From Actinoplanes oryzae (GTDB taxonomy: Bacteria; Actinomycetota; Actinomycetes; Mycobacteriales; Micromonosporaceae): a stretch of 64,000 nucleotides of DNA. The notes below the pieces were generated by a model. The model did not search any database, was not told where the DNA came from, and was given only the letters and a program-made list of their open reading frames with translations. The first letter of the stretch is position 1, and every line of letters begins with the position of its first letter. The DNA lies in the NCBI RefSeq assembly GCF_030757795.1, contig NZ_JAUQWH010000034.1, positions 1 to 64,000 on the forward strand. The letters are read 5' to 3'. Positions 34,590 to 43,622 of this stretch are shown here, piece after piece. The position numbers and the translations under genes were made by a program.

Positions 34590-35357
34590 ATGAGTACGGG
34601 GACGGACACGTCGGCGCGGCTGGCGGTGCTGATCGACGCGGACAACGCGCAGCCGGCGATCGTGGACGGGCTGCTGGACGAGATCGCGAACTACGGGACG
34701 GCGCACGTCAAGCGGGCCTACGGCGACTGGACGGGCACCGGGCTGCGCGGGTGGAAGGATCAGCTGCTGGCGCAGTCGATCCAGCCGATCCAGCAGTTCG
34801 CGTACACGTCCGGCAAGAATGCCACCGACGCGGCGATGATCATCGATGCGATGGACCTGCTCTACTCGGGGCGGTTCGACGGGTTCTGCATCGTGTCCAG
34901 CGACAGCGATTTCACCCGGCTCGCCTCGCGCATCCGCGAGTCGGGACTCATCGTGTACGGCTTCGGCGAGCGCAAGACGCCGAAGCCGTTCGTGGCCGCG
35001 TGCGACAAGTTCATCTACACCGAGAACCTGCGCGCCCCGGTGGCCGAGGTGGTGCCCACCGAGGCCGAGGCGCCGGCCGTCGGCGCCCGGACGCGGGAGC
35101 AGCTGCGGGCCGACAGCGCGCTGGTGAGCCTGCTGCGCCGGGCCACCGAGAACGCGTCCGGCGACGACGGCTGGGCCCGGCTGGCCACGGTGGGCCAGCT
35201 GATCACGAAACAGCAGTCGGACTTCGACTCGCGCACGTACGGGTACGCCAAGCTGGGCCTGCTCGTCACCGCCACGGATCTGTTCGACAGCGAGCGGCGC
35301 GAGTCGGGCGAGGGAAAGGGCAAGGTCGTCTGGGTGCGCGACAAGCGCCGCCGCTGA
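34590..35357 (+). CDS. NYN-domain ribonuclease-like protein with C-terminal OST-HTH/LOTUS domain
   Basis: A 255-residue protein with an N-terminal NYN (PIN-like) nuclease domain. Acidic residues are in LAVLIDADNAQ, GKNATDAAMIIDAMDLL and CIVSSDSDFTRLASRIRESG. Residues 165-250 (ALVSLLRRATENASGDDGWARLATVGQLITKQQSDFDSRTYGYAKLGLLVTA) match the OST-HTH/LOTUS fold, which binds RNA. This architecture is common in bacteria and is presumed to cut or hold RNA. A TAGGCT -10-like element lies 7 bases before the ATG, so the transcript may be leaderless. The gene is monocistronic. Confidence 0.88.
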   Translation: MSTGTDTSARLAVLIDADNAQPAIVDGLLDEIANYGTAHVKRAYGDWTGTGLRGWKDQLLAQSIQPIQQFAYTSGKNATDAAMIIDAMDLLYSGRFDGFCIVSSDSDFTRLASRIRESGLIVYGFGERKTPKPFVAACDKFIYTENLRAPVAEVVPTEAEAPAVGARTREQLRADSALVSLLRRATENASGDDGWARLATVGQLITKQQSDFDSRTYGYAKLGLLVTATDLFDSERRESGEGKGKVVWVRDKRRR

Positions 35358-35375
35358 GGCCCGCCCGCACGCCCG

Positions 35376-36332
35376 TCAGGAGCGGTCCAGCAGGCGCAGC
35401 GCCGCCGGGCCCCACCCGGTCGGGTCGGCGCCGGTCGGCACCATCGCCAGGGCCTGCCAGCGCAGCAGGATCGGGAGCCACTCCGCTTCGGGCGGGGTCA
35501 GCGGGCGCACCGATTCGTAGCCGGCCAGGAAAGTGGCGTGCACCTCGGGCGGCACCGGCCCCCAGTCGTGGTAGCGGGTGCCGAGCAGGATCGCCGCCCG
35601 GGCCAGCTCGGTGACCCGGTGCTCGTGCCGGGCGTCCTCGAAATCGAGGAAGGCGGCGACCTCGTCGCCGGCCCAGAGGATGTTCGCCGAGCGGATGTCG
35701 AAGTGGACGAGCTGCCGCGGCAGCGGTCCGGCCGGCGCGGCAGCGACCAGCGCACGCAGCCTGTCCCGGGCCGCCACCGGGAGCTGCCCGGCGCGGGAGT
35801 CCAGCCAGCCCGGGATCTGGTTCACCAGCGGCAAGGGCGCGGGGAACCGGTCGGCACCCGGCCAGACCGCGAGCGCATCCTGCAACCGGGCCAGCGCCGC
35901 GCCGGCCGCCCGCACCTGGCCGGAGTCGGCGGTGTCGAGCAGCTCGCCGGCGATCACCCGCTGCAGCCCCACCGAGACTCCCCCGGCCTCGACCTGCAGC
36001 CGGCCGTCCGACGCGGGAACCGGCGCCGAGACCGGCAGCCCCCGCTCGCCCAGCCAGGTCGTGAGCCTCGCCACCTCGGCCAGCCGCGGGAAGAGCCCGG
36101 CGACCACCGACCACTTGAGCAGCATCGGGCCGTCCGGCGTCCGCACCCAGGCCAGCGCGTTCCCGTCGCTCATCACGATCCGCTCGCAGCGCCCGGCGCG
36201 CACTCCCCAGTGCTCGTCCAGCACGGCGGCGACCCAGCGCCCGGCCGCCTCGGCGTCGCCGAAGCCGAACCTCTCGGTCAGCACCTCGCCCGGGTCCCGG
36301 GCCTCCCACAGCATCTCCAGCACGGCGCGCAT
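35376..36332 (-). CDS. Aminoglycoside phosphotransferase-family (APH/ChoK-like) kinase
   Basis: A 318-residue protein of the APH/choline-kinase fold. The catalytic loop is LVHFDIRSANILW (HxDxxxxN), followed by the metal-binding AAFLDFEDAR. The N-lobe lysine is in GPMLLKWSVVAGLFPRLAEVARL. Such proteins phosphorylate antibiotics, sugars or small alcohols; many actinobacterial members have no known substrate, and nothing here points to resistance. I start at the ATG at 36332, which clears the response-regulator gene upstream. An in-frame GTG/ATG at 36356 would overlap it. It lies 4 bases behind the RND/two-component operon and may be co-transcribed. Confidence 0.78.
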   Translation of the reverse strand: MRAVLEMLWEARDPGEVLTERFGFGDAEAAGRWVAAVLDEHWGVRAGRCERIVMSDGNALAWVRTPDGPMLLKWSVVAGLFPRLAEVARLTTWLGERGLPVSAPVPASDGRLQVEAGGVSVGLQRVIAGELLDTADSGQVRAAGAALARLQDALAVWPGADRFPAPLPLVNQIPGWLDSRAGQLPVAARDRLRALVAAAPAGPLPRQLVHFDIRSANILWAGDEVAAFLDFEDARHEHRVTELARAAILLGTRYHDWGPVPPEVHATFLAGYESVRPLTPPEAEWLPILLRWQALAMVPTGADPTGWGPAALRLLDRS

Positions 36333-36336
36333 TGAA

Positions 36337-36996
36337 TCACGGGCGCACCAGGCCACTCTGGTAGGCGATCACCACCAGCTGCGCCCGGTCGCGGACGCCG
36401 AGCTTGGACATGGCCCGGTTGACGTGGGTCTTGGCGGTCAGCGGGGAGAGCAGGAGGCGCTCGGCGATCGTGTCGTTCGAGAGGCCGTGGGCGACCAGGA
36501 CCAGCACCTCGCGCTCGCGCTGGGTGAGGGCGGCGAGCGTCTCGGGGGTGGCGGCCTCGGGCTCGGGGCGGGCGCGCAGGTGGTCCATCAGGCCGCGGGC
36601 GGCGCGCGGGGACAGCATGGCGTCGCCGGCCGCCACGGTGCGGACCGCGCGTACGAGGTCGTCGGGGCCGGCGCCCTTGCCGAGGAAGCCGCTCGCGCCG
36701 GCGCGGACCGCGAGCATGACATTGTCGTCGTCCTCGAAGGTGGTGAGCACCAGCACGCGCACCCCGGCGAGGTCGTCGTCGGCGGCGATGCGGCGGGTGG
36801 CCTCGATGCCGTCGACGCCGGGCATGCGGATGTCCATGAGCACCACGTCGGCGCGGGCGGTGCGGGCCTGGTCGACCGCCTCGCGCCCGTCGACGGCCTC
36901 GCCCACGATCTCGATGCCGGGCTCGGACTCCAGGATCATGCGGTACCCGGCCCGGATCAGGGCCTGGTCGTCGGCGAGCAGCACACGGATGGTCAC
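36337..36996 (-). CDS. NarL/FixJ-family response regulator (partner of the RND-operon kinase)
   Basis: A 219-residue regulator. The receiver domain has the acidic pocket Asp9-Asp10 and phosphoacceptor Asp55 (VVLMDIRMPG), with Thr in VLVLTTF. The conserved lysine is in GFLGKGAGPDD. The C-terminal LuxR-type helix-turn-helix is LTQREREVLVLVAHGLSNDTIAERLLLSPLTAKTHVNRAMSKL (about 155-197). The start overlaps the kinase stop. With the kinase and pump upstream it probably forms an envelope-stress or drug-responsive circuit controlling the RND gene. Confidence 0.92.
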   Translation of the reverse strand: MTIRVLLADDQALIRAGYRMILESEPGIEIVGEAVDGREAVDQARTARADVVLMDIRMPGVDGIEATRRIAADDDLAGVRVLVLTTFEDDDNVMLAVRAGASGFLGKGAGPDDLVRAVRTVAAGDAMLSPRAARGLMDHLRARPEPEAATPETLAALTQREREVLVLVAHGLSNDTIAERLLLSPLTAKTHVNRAMSKLGVRDRAQLVVIAYQSGLVRP

Positions 36997-38135
36997 ACGT
37001 CCTCCACGGGCAGGTCGGCGTGCACGACGAAGGAGTCGCCGATCGGGGCGGCGACGAGCTGTCCCTCGGCGGCGGCGGCCCGCTCACGCATGCCCACCAG
37101 GCCGTTCCCTGCGCCGGACGGGCGCCCGGGCGCGATCTCGTTCCGCACGTCCACGGAGAGGCCGGCCGGGGTCCAGCCGACGACCAGCGACGCGTGCCCG
37201 GTGCCGTACTTGTGGGCGTTCGTGAGGCCCTCCTGCACGATCCGGTACGCGGCCAGGTCCACCATCGCGGGCAGCTCCCGCGCGTCGCCGGTCTGCCTGA
37301 AGTCCACCCGCAGCCCGGCGGCGCGCACGTCGTCGAGCAGCCGCGGCAGCCGGTCGAGCCCCGGCGCCGGCTCGGTCGCGGCGTCCGGGTCGTCGGACTG
37401 GCGCAGCACGCCCACCACCGACGCCAGCTCCTTGAGCACCGTGTCGCAGGCCTTCCCGATGTACGCCAGCGCGGTGCGCGCCTGGTCCGGCCGCCGCTCC
37501 AGCACCCGGGTCGCCCCGCCGGCCTGCATGTTGATGACGGCGATGTGGTGGGCGACGACGTCGTGCAGCTCGCGGGCGATGCGCAGGCGCTCCTGGATGA
37601 CGCGTCGCTCGGCCTCCTCCTCGCGGGTCTGCTCGGCCCGGCGGGCGCGTTCCTCGACCGCCGCGATGTACGCCCGCCGGCTGCGCGCCGCGTCCCCGAA
37701 CCCGCCCGACATCGCCGTCCACGCCGCGATGAGCAGCATCGGCGGGTGCAGCCAGCCGCCGTCCAGCCCGGTCAGCGCGGCGGCGTACAGGACGGCGGTG
37801 CACACCCCCGCGTACGTCCAGCCGGTCCGCCGGTCCGCCGCGGTCGCCGCCGCCAGGTAGAGCAGGAACGGGATCACGAACAGCAGCAGCCCGGTCACCC
37901 ACCCGGCGAGCAGGCAGCCGGCCGCGACCGCCACCCCGGTCACCAGCGCCGGCACCGGGGCGAACCGCCGCCCCGCGAGCAGCAGGGCGGCGAGGATCAC
38001 GGTGAGCAGCTCGACCGGGAGGGGCGCGTCGTTCGGCCGGGGCGCGACCACGACCGCTGCGATGCCCGTGCCGAGCAGGGCCAGGGCGCCCGCGACGTCG
38101 ACGGCCAGCAGCCACGGTCTGCGCATGCTGATCAC
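36993..38135 (-). CDS. HisKA_3-type sensor histidine kinase
   Basis: A 380-residue kinase. About six hydrophobic segments fill residues 8-150, with very short loops, so sensing is probably within the membrane. The dimerisation/phosphoacceptor segment is RLRIARELHDVVAHHIAVINMQ, followed by a coiled-coil-like stretch. The HATPase domain has AAYRIVQEGLTNAHKYG (N-box) and GNGLVGMRERAAAAEGQL (G-box). The GTG start overlaps the RND stop (GTGA), and the stop overlaps the response regulator, so pump, kinase and regulator are one transcript. Confidence 0.92.
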   Translation of the reverse strand: MISMRRPWLLAVDVAGALALLGTGIAAVVVAPRPNDAPLPVELLTVILAALLLAGRRFAPVPALVTGVAVAAGCLLAGWVTGLLLFVIPFLLYLAAATAADRRTGWTYAGVCTAVLYAAALTGLDGGWLHPPMLLIAAWTAMSGGFGDAARSRRAYIAAVEERARRAEQTREEEAERRVIQERLRIARELHDVVAHHIAVINMQAGGATRVLERRPDQARTALAYIGKACDTVLKELASVVGVLRQSDDPDAATEPAPGLDRLPRLLDDVRAAGLRVDFRQTGDARELPAMVDLAAYRIVQEGLTNAHKYGTGHASLVVGWTPAGLSVDVRNEIAPGRPSGAGNGLVGMRERAAAAEGQLVAAPIGDSFVVHADLPVEDV

Positions 38136-41100
38136 GGTACGGGCTGCAGCTCGCGCTCCGGCACCGGATCCGGCTCCGCCGGGGCCGGGCGGCGGCCCTC
38201 CACCATCGTGTAGAGCACCGGGATCAGCACCAGCGTCAGCAGCGTCGAGCTGACCAGCCCGCCGATGACCACGACGGCGAGCGGCTGGGAGATGAACCCG
38301 CCCGACCCGGTGAGGCCCAGCGCCATGGGCAGCAGCGCGAAGACGGTCGCCAGCGCGGTCATGAGGATCGGGCGCAGCCGCCGCAGGCCGCCCTCGACGA
38401 CCGCCTCGGCGACGGTCGCGCCGCGCTCGCGGTACTGGTTGATCAGGTCCATGAGCACGATCGCGTTGGTGACCACGATGCCGATCAGCATGAGGATGCC
38501 GATGAGCGCCGCGACGCCGAGCGGGGTGCCCGTCACGAGCAGCAGCGCGACCGCGCCGACGAAGGCGAACGGGATCGACACGAGCAGGATCAGCGTCTGC
38601 CGGATCCGGCGGAACACGCCGACCAGGATCAGGAACACCAGCGCGATCGCGGCGCCCATCGCGAGGAAGAGCTGCGAGAACGCCTCGTCCTGGTCGGCGG
38701 TGACGCCCCCGGTCTCGTACGCGGCCCCGGCCGGCAGAGTCAGCGACGCCAGCTTGTCCGCCACCGCCGTGCCGGCAGCGCCCGTGTCCTCCCCGACCGG
38801 CGTGGCGGTGACCGTGTTCGTCCGCTCACCGTCGGCGCGGGTGCGCTGCACGGGCCCGTCCACCTGGGTGACCGTGGCGACCTGGTCCAGCCGGACCGGG
38901 CCCTTCGCGGTCGGCAGGAGCAACGCCTTCACCTGGGCCAGGCTGTCCGGGGCGGCCGCGCCGGCGCGGACGACGACGTCGTGGCTCGTGCCGTCGATGG
39001 TGACCTGCGTGGCGGTGGTGCCGGTCGTCGCCTGGCGCAGGGCTCCGACGATCGTCATGTCGCTGAGCCCGTACTCGGCTGCCTGCTCGCCCTTGGCCAC
39101 GATGCTGATCTGCGGGGAGCTCTCGGTGAGGTCGCTGCTGACGGCCGTGACCTCGGGCACCTGCGACAGCGCCCGCTGGATCTGCGAGGTGGCGGCGCGC
39201 AGCGTGTCGTCGTCGCCGGCGGTCACCGACACGGAGATGTCGCTGCTGCCCAGGCCCGCGTCGCCGGCGCTGAAGGTGAGGCCGGTCGTCCTCGCCTCGA
39301 TCGCGTCCTCGACGCCGGCGGCGTCCGCGCCCTCGGCGAGATTCACCGTGTACGACACGGAGTTCGCGCCTCCGCCGCCGCCGAGGAAGCCGCCCGAGGA
39401 GCCGATGACCACCTGGTACGACTCGACGCCGGCGACCGTGCCGAGCACCTGCTCGACCTGTGCGGCCGCCGCGTCCGTGGTCGCCAGGTCCGAGCCGGCC
39501 GGCAGGGTCTGGGTCATGCTGACGCTCTCCTGTCCCGAGTCGCCCAGGAAGCTGGTCTTGAGCTGCGTCGCCATGGCCGCCGTGGCGACGAGCAGCAGCG
39601 CGGCGACCGCCAGGACCGTCTTGCGGCGGCGCACCGACCACGTGATGACCGGCAGGTAGAGCCGTTGCAGCCGGCCGCGGCGCTCCTCCGCCTCCACCCG
39701 CGCGCGGTAGACCTCCGGGGGCACGCCGGCGGCATCCTTGGGCGTCCGCAGGAACCAGTACGCCAGGGCGGGCACCACGGTCAGCGACACGAGCAGCGAC
39801 GCGATCATCGCCACGGTGACCGTGATCGAGAACGGCCCGAAGAGCTCGCCGACGAACCCGCTGACCAGGGCGATCGGCAGGAACACGGCGACGGTGGTCA
39901 GCGTGGACGACGTGACGGCGGTGGCCACCTCCCGGACGGCGGTGATGATCGCCTTGCCGCGCTCCTCGCCGTACCCGAGATGGCGTTTGATGTTCTCGAG
40001 CACGACGATGGAGTCGTCCACGACCCGGCCCACCGCGATGGTGAGGCCGCCCAGGGTCAGGATGTTGAGCGAGTAGTCCCGCGTCCACACGACGGTGAGC
40101 GCGATCAGCAGCGACAGCGGGATGGACACCGCCGTGACCAGCGTCGAGCGGGCCGAGCGCAGGAACAGCAGGATCACGATGACGGCCATCACGAGGCCGA
40201 GCAGGCCCTCCTCGAGCAGGCCGTCGACCGAGTCCTTGACCTGCGGGCCGCTGTCCGAGACGACGGTCAGCTGCAGGCCGTCGCGCTGCAGCTCCGGCAG
40301 CTTGGCCCGGACGGCGTCGGAGATGGACGCCGCGCTGCCGCCGTGGTCCATGGTGATCGACAGGCCGAGGCTGGGCTTCCCGTTCGTCCGCGTGATCGAG
40401 GTCGCCGGGGCGTCGGTGAGCTTGGCGGTGGCGACGTCCTTCAGCTGGACGCCGGGGGCGATCCAGAGATTCTGGACCTGCGCGAGGGAGGTGACCGGGC
40501 GGCCCACCGCGAGGCTGAGGTCCTTGCCGTCGCTCGTGATGGACCCGGCGGACGCGGTGCCGCCGAGCGCCTGCAGGGCGGCGGTGAGGCTCTGCACCGC
40601 GGAGCTTTCCTTCGGCGTGACGGTGACGATCTGGTCGCGCGTGCCGGAGAGGCTCACCTCGTTGACGCCGTCGACGGCCTCCAGCTCGGGAACGACCGTG
40701 TCGCGCAGCCGGTCGCCGTCGCCCGCCCCCGTGACGGCCAGCACCATGGTCGGCAGGTCGCCGGTGCTGCCGGTGAGGACCTGCGGGTCGACGCCGGAGG
40801 GCAGGGCGGCGGCCACCTTCGCGACCGCGGCGGACACGTCGTCGGCCGCGGCGTCCAGGTCGGCGTCGAAGTCGAACTGCAGCAGCACCGTGGCGGAGCC
40901 CTGCTGGGAGGTGGAGGTCATCGACTCGATGCCGTCGAGGCCCTTGACCGCGCCCTCGAGCGGGACGGCGACCTGCTGCTCCACCACCTCCGGCGACGCG
41001 CCCGGATACTGCGCCACCACGGTGACGGCCGGGAAGGACAGGTCGGGCAGCAGCTGCTGCTTGAGCGCGGCCGTCGCGTACACCCCGAGGGCGACGACGA

Positions 41101-41161
41101 GGACGGCGATCAGGGCGACCAGTTTCCGGTTGGCCAGGCTGATCCTGGACAGCAAAGACAT
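38132..41161 (-). CDS. RND-superfamily efflux permease (AcrB/SwrC-like)
   Basis: A 1009-residue RND pump with two homologous halves. Each has a first helix (KLVALIAVLVVALGVYATAAL; RKTVLAVAALLLVATAAMA), a large extracytoplasmic domain starting QLLPDLSFPAVTVVAQYPGASPEVVEQQV, and a five-to-six-helix bundle. The proton-relay Asp pair is in VGRVVDDSIVVLENIKRHL. It lacks an adaptor or outer-membrane partner gene, as usual for monoderm RND pumps such as SwrC. It is the first gene of the pump-kinase-regulator operon. Substrates may be peptides, lipids or drugs. Confidence 0.9.
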   Translation of the reverse strand: MSLLSRISLANRKLVALIAVLVVALGVYATAALKQQLLPDLSFPAVTVVAQYPGASPEVVEQQVAVPLEGAVKGLDGIESMTSTSQQGSATVLLQFDFDADLDAAADDVSAAVAKVAAALPSGVDPQVLTGSTGDLPTMVLAVTGAGDGDRLRDTVVPELEAVDGVNEVSLSGTRDQIVTVTPKESSAVQSLTAALQALGGTASAGSITSDGKDLSLAVGRPVTSLAQVQNLWIAPGVQLKDVATAKLTDAPATSITRTNGKPSLGLSITMDHGGSAASISDAVRAKLPELQRDGLQLTVVSDSGPQVKDSVDGLLEEGLLGLVMAVIVILLFLRSARSTLVTAVSIPLSLLIALTVVWTRDYSLNILTLGGLTIAVGRVVDDSIVVLENIKRHLGYGEERGKAIITAVREVATAVTSSTLTTVAVFLPIALVSGFVGELFGPFSITVTVAMIASLLVSLTVVPALAYWFLRTPKDAAGVPPEVYRARVEAEERRGRLQRLYLPVITWSVRRRKTVLAVAALLLVATAAMATQLKTSFLGDSGQESVSMTQTLPAGSDLATTDAAAAQVEQVLGTVAGVESYQVVIGSSGGFLGGGGGANSVSYTVNLAEGADAAGVEDAIEARTTGLTFSAGDAGLGSSDISVSVTAGDDDTLRAATSQIQRALSQVPEVTAVSSDLTESSPQISIVAKGEQAAEYGLSDMTIVGALRQATTGTTATQVTIDGTSHDVVVRAGAAAPDSLAQVKALLLPTAKGPVRLDQVATVTQVDGPVQRTRADGERTNTVTATPVGEDTGAAGTAVADKLASLTLPAGAAYETGGVTADQDEAFSQLFLAMGAAIALVFLILVGVFRRIRQTLILLVSIPFAFVGAVALLLVTGTPLGVAALIGILMLIGIVVTNAIVLMDLINQYRERGATVAEAVVEGGLRRLRPILMTALATVFALLPMALGLTGSGGFISQPLAVVVIGGLVSSTLLTLVLIPVLYTMVEGRRPAPAEPDPVPERELQPVP

Positions 41162-41252
41162 GCTGACAGCCTCGGGCCCGCACCGCCCCCGCCGCGTCGT
41201 CCAGCGGGAGGCCGCCCGGCTACCGCAGCCGTGGTAGCCGGGCGGCCCACTA

Positions 41253-42230
41253 CTACGGCAGGACCACGATCTTGCCCAGGGGATGGCGGCGGGCGTGGTC
41301 GAGGACAGCCCGCACGCCCTCGTCGAGGCGGTAGCGGCGGGCGATCGGCGTCGCCAGCTCACCGGACGCCGCGCCCTCGGCGACCCCGGCCATGCCGCCG
41401 TGCTTCCCGTCGAGGTCCATGACGAAGTGCAGCTCCACGTCGTCGCGGCCGAGCTGGGCGAGCTCCGGCGGCGGGAAGACGATGGAGACGAAGCGGCCGC
41501 CCGGGCGCAGCGTGCGCGCCGCCACGGGGAGCCGGTCGGCCGGCAGGACCAGGTTGAGGACGACGTCGACGCCGCCCGGATAGCCGTCCGGGTCGTGACC
41601 GATGATCCGGTCCGCGCCGAGGCCGCGCAGCAGGTCCGCGCCGGCCTCGGTGGCGGCCGTGGCGGTGATGTCGGCCTTGGCCGCGGCGAGCAGCGGCAGC
41701 GTGGTCAGGCCCGTCGCGCCGGTGGCCCCGATGACGAGGACCTTCTCCCCCGGCTGGAGCGCGGCGACGGCCCGGAGCACGAGCGCGGTCATGCCCGGGA
41801 TGACGAGGGCGGCTGCGTGGTCGGCGGGGACCGAGGGCGGGCGGTGGGCCAGCATCGGGGTGTCCGCCTCGAGGACGACGTACTCGGCCAGGGCGCCGGT
41901 GCTCAGCGACGGGCGGGCCACTCCGGCGGTCGCGGCGCGCAGGGAGCGGGGCAGGGCATGGCCGAAGACCTCGTCGCCGGGGCGGTAGGCGGTGACGCCG
42001 GGCCCGGCCTCGGTCACCGTGCCGGCGAGGTCGGTGCCGGGGACGAACGGGAACTCCAGGACCCGGCCGAAGGCGCCGGTGATCGCGTACGTGTCCGGCG
42101 GGTTGATCGACGCGGCGGCGACCCGCACCTGGAGCTGGCCGGGGCCCGGCCGGGGCACCGGCAGCTCGGCGATCGTGAGCTGCTCGGGCGGCCCGTAGTC
42201 CGTCGCGACGACGGCTTTCATCGTGGTCAT
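41253..42230 (-). CDS. MDR-superfamily quinone oxidoreductase-like protein
   Basis: A 325-residue medium-chain reductase without the structural-zinc cysteines, so of the quinone-oxidoreductase branch. The N-terminal GroES-like part includes VRVAAASINPPDTY and FVPGTDLAGTVTEAGPGVTAYRPGDEVFGHAL. The NADPH site is VLVIGATGATGLTTLPLLAAAKADITATAATEAGADLLRGLGADRIIGHD. It starts at the ATG at 42230. It is divergent from an AraC-type regulator across a spacer with a nested inverted repeat, which suggests direct control. Likely a detoxification enzyme for enones or quinones. Confidence 0.87.
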   Translation of the reverse strand: MTTMKAVVATDYGPPEQLTIAELPVPRPGPGQLQVRVAAASINPPDTYAITGAFGRVLEFPFVPGTDLAGTVTEAGPGVTAYRPGDEVFGHALPRSLRAATAGVARPSLSTGALAEYVVLEADTPMLAHRPPSVPADHAAALVIPGMTALVLRAVAALQPGEKVLVIGATGATGLTTLPLLAAAKADITATAATEAGADLLRGLGADRIIGHDPDGYPGGVDVVLNLVLPADRLPVAARTLRPGGRFVSIVFPPPELAQLGRDDVELHFVMDLDGKHGGMAGVAEGAASGELATPIARRYRLDEGVRAVLDHARRHPLGKIVVLP

Positions 42231-42257
42231 GTCAGCACCGTAGGGCTCGCAGGATGC

Positions 42258-42299
42258 GGCAGACGATGCTCGTCGGGCGCATCTTTCTACCCGTCTGCC
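42258..42299. promoter_or_regulatory. Nested inverted repeat in the MDR-AraC spacer
   Basis: GGCAGACG (42258-42265) is the exact reverse complement of CGTCTGCC (42292-42299). Just inside, GATGC (42265-42269) pairs with GCATC (42279-42283). The structure lies in the 86-base spacer between divergent starts and is a candidate AraC operator. Confidence 0.5.
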
Positions 42300-42316
42300 T
42301 CAGGTACGCTGCCACC

Positions 42317-43258
42317 GTGGATCTGATCGCGGACGTGCTCACCGTGTCGGGAGTCCGGGGTGCGCTGGGTGCGCGGCTGGAGGCGGGCGGCGACTGGGCC
42401 GTCGCCGTCGACGACTACCCGGGTGCGGCCCTGCACGCGGTCACCACGGGCAGCGCGTGGCTCTCCGTGCCCGGGCACGAGCCGCTGCGCGTGGGCGAGG
42501 GCGACGTCGTCTTCCTGCCCGCCGGCACCCCGCACGTGCTGGGCAGCGCCCCCGGTCTCGCGGCGGGGCCGTGCGACGCCGGCGCGGTGGCACGCGCCCA
42601 GGAGACGGGCGAGCCGGTGCGGGCCGGATCGGGCCCGGCGCACACCCGGATCGTGACGATCCACTACGACTGCGACCATGCCGTACGCACGCAGGTGCTC
42701 GACGCCCTGCCGCCACTGCTGCACATCCGGGCGGAGCTGTGCGGCGCGGGCTTCGGCGACACGGTCCGGATGCTCGGGCGGGAGCTGGCGGACCCGCAGA
42801 TCGCGACGGCGGCCGTGCTCAACAGCCTCGTCGACATCATGCTGATCCAGCTGCTGCGCGCGTGGCTGCCCGGCGCCGCGGCCGGGCGGCAGGGCACGTG
42901 GCTCGGCATGTTCGGCGACCCGCTCGTGCGCCGGGCGATGGAGCGGATCCACACCGAGCCGGCCCGGGCGTGGACCACGGCGTCACTGGCCTCGGCGATC
43001 GCGGTGTCCCGGGCGACGCTGTCGCGGCGGTTCCCGGCGGCGATCGGGCAGAGCCCGGGCGCGTATCTCACGCAGTGGCGCATGGATCTCGCCGCCGCCC
43101 GGCTGCGCACCACCGACCAGCCCGTCGAGGTCGTCGCGGCCGCCGTGGGCTACCAGTCGGTGCCCGCCTTCAGCCGCGCCTTCGCCCGCTCCCGCGGCGA
43201 GACCCCGGGGCGCTACCGGCGCGGCACCGCGCGGACGACGACGCCGAACGGGGCGTAG
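42317..43258 (+). CDS. AraC-family regulator with cupin sensor domain
   Basis: A 313-residue protein. Residues 1-165 form a cupin-type ligand domain (Cupin_6), with LHAVTTGSAWLSVPGHEPLRVGEGDVVFLPAGTPHVLG. Residues 205-300 are the two helix-turn-helices of AraC proteins (WTTASLASAIAVSRATLSRRFPAAIGQSPGAYLTQWRMDLAAARL, then VEVVAAAVGYQSVPAFSRAFARSRGETPGRYR). I use the GTG at 42317, because the upstream frame lies in the operator and is not protein-like. Homologues commonly activate a neighbouring oxidoreductase, which fits the divergent MDR gene. Confidence 0.88.
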   Translation: MDLIADVLTVSGVRGALGARLEAGGDWAVAVDDYPGAALHAVTTGSAWLSVPGHEPLRVGEGDVVFLPAGTPHVLGSAPGLAAGPCDAGAVARAQETGEPVRAGSGPAHTRIVTIHYDCDHAVRTQVLDALPPLLHIRAELCGAGFGDTVRMLGRELADPQIATAAVLNSLVDIMLIQLLRAWLPGAAAGRQGTWLGMFGDPLVRRAMERIHTEPARAWTTASLASAIAVSRATLSRRFPAAIGQSPGAYLTQWRMDLAAARLRTTDQPVEVVAAAVGYQSVPAFSRAFARSRGETPGRYRRGTARTTTPNGA

Positions 43259-43284
43259 CGCTTGCGGAAGGCGCTGGTCACGAC

Positions 43285-43305
43285 TAACGTACAACCACAT
43301 GGTTG
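43285..43305 (+). promoter_or_regulatory. Leaderless-type promoter and operator palindrome over the ArsR start
   Basis: TAACGT (43285-43290) is a plausible -10 box 8 bases before the ATG, and no ribosome site is present, suggesting a leaderless message. The palindrome CAACCA-CA-TGGTTG (43292-43305) overlaps the start codon, a position where a bound ArsR dimer would block transcription. Confidence 0.5.
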
Positions 43306-43622
43306 CAGGTGAGGAAGCGGACCGGGTGTTCCACGCCCTCGCGGACGGGACCCGCCGCGACATCCTCACCCGGGTGATCACCGCCGAGCAGTCCGTGTCG
43401 GCGCTCGCCCGGTGCTATCCGATGAGTTTCGCCGCGGTGCAGAAGCACGTCGCGGTCCTCGAACGCGCGTCGCTGGTCGTCAAGCAGCGGCGGGGGCGGG
43501 AGCAGATCGTGCGCGCCGACCTGACCGCGGTGCGGCGGGCCGCCCGGCTCCTCGACGCGTACGAGGAGCTGTGGCGCCACCGCGTACAAGGCATCGAAGA
43601 CCTCCTCCAGGAAGGACAGTGA
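43299..43622 (+). CDS. ArsR-family transcriptional regulator
   Basis: A 107-residue winged-helix protein: VFHALADGTRRDILTRVITAEQSVSALARCYPMSFAAVQKHVAVLERASLVVKQRRGREQIVRADLTAV. It lacks the cysteine metal-site of true arsenic or cadmium sensors and belongs to the SdpR-like, metal-independent ArsR group that typically precedes an SRPBCC gene. Its stop overlaps the GTG of the SRPBCC gene (GTGA). Autoregulation through the palindrome at its start is likely. Confidence 0.9.
   Translation: MVAGEEADRVFHALADGTRRDILTRVITAEQSVSALARCYPMSFAAVQKHVAVLERASLVVKQRRGREQIVRADLTAVRRAARLLDAYEELWRHRVQGIEDLLQEGQ

Noticed and set aside
35376..36332. Antibiotic resistance by aminoglycoside phosphorylation
   Set aside because: The fold is right, but the family is broad and no substrate-defining features or resistance context are visible.
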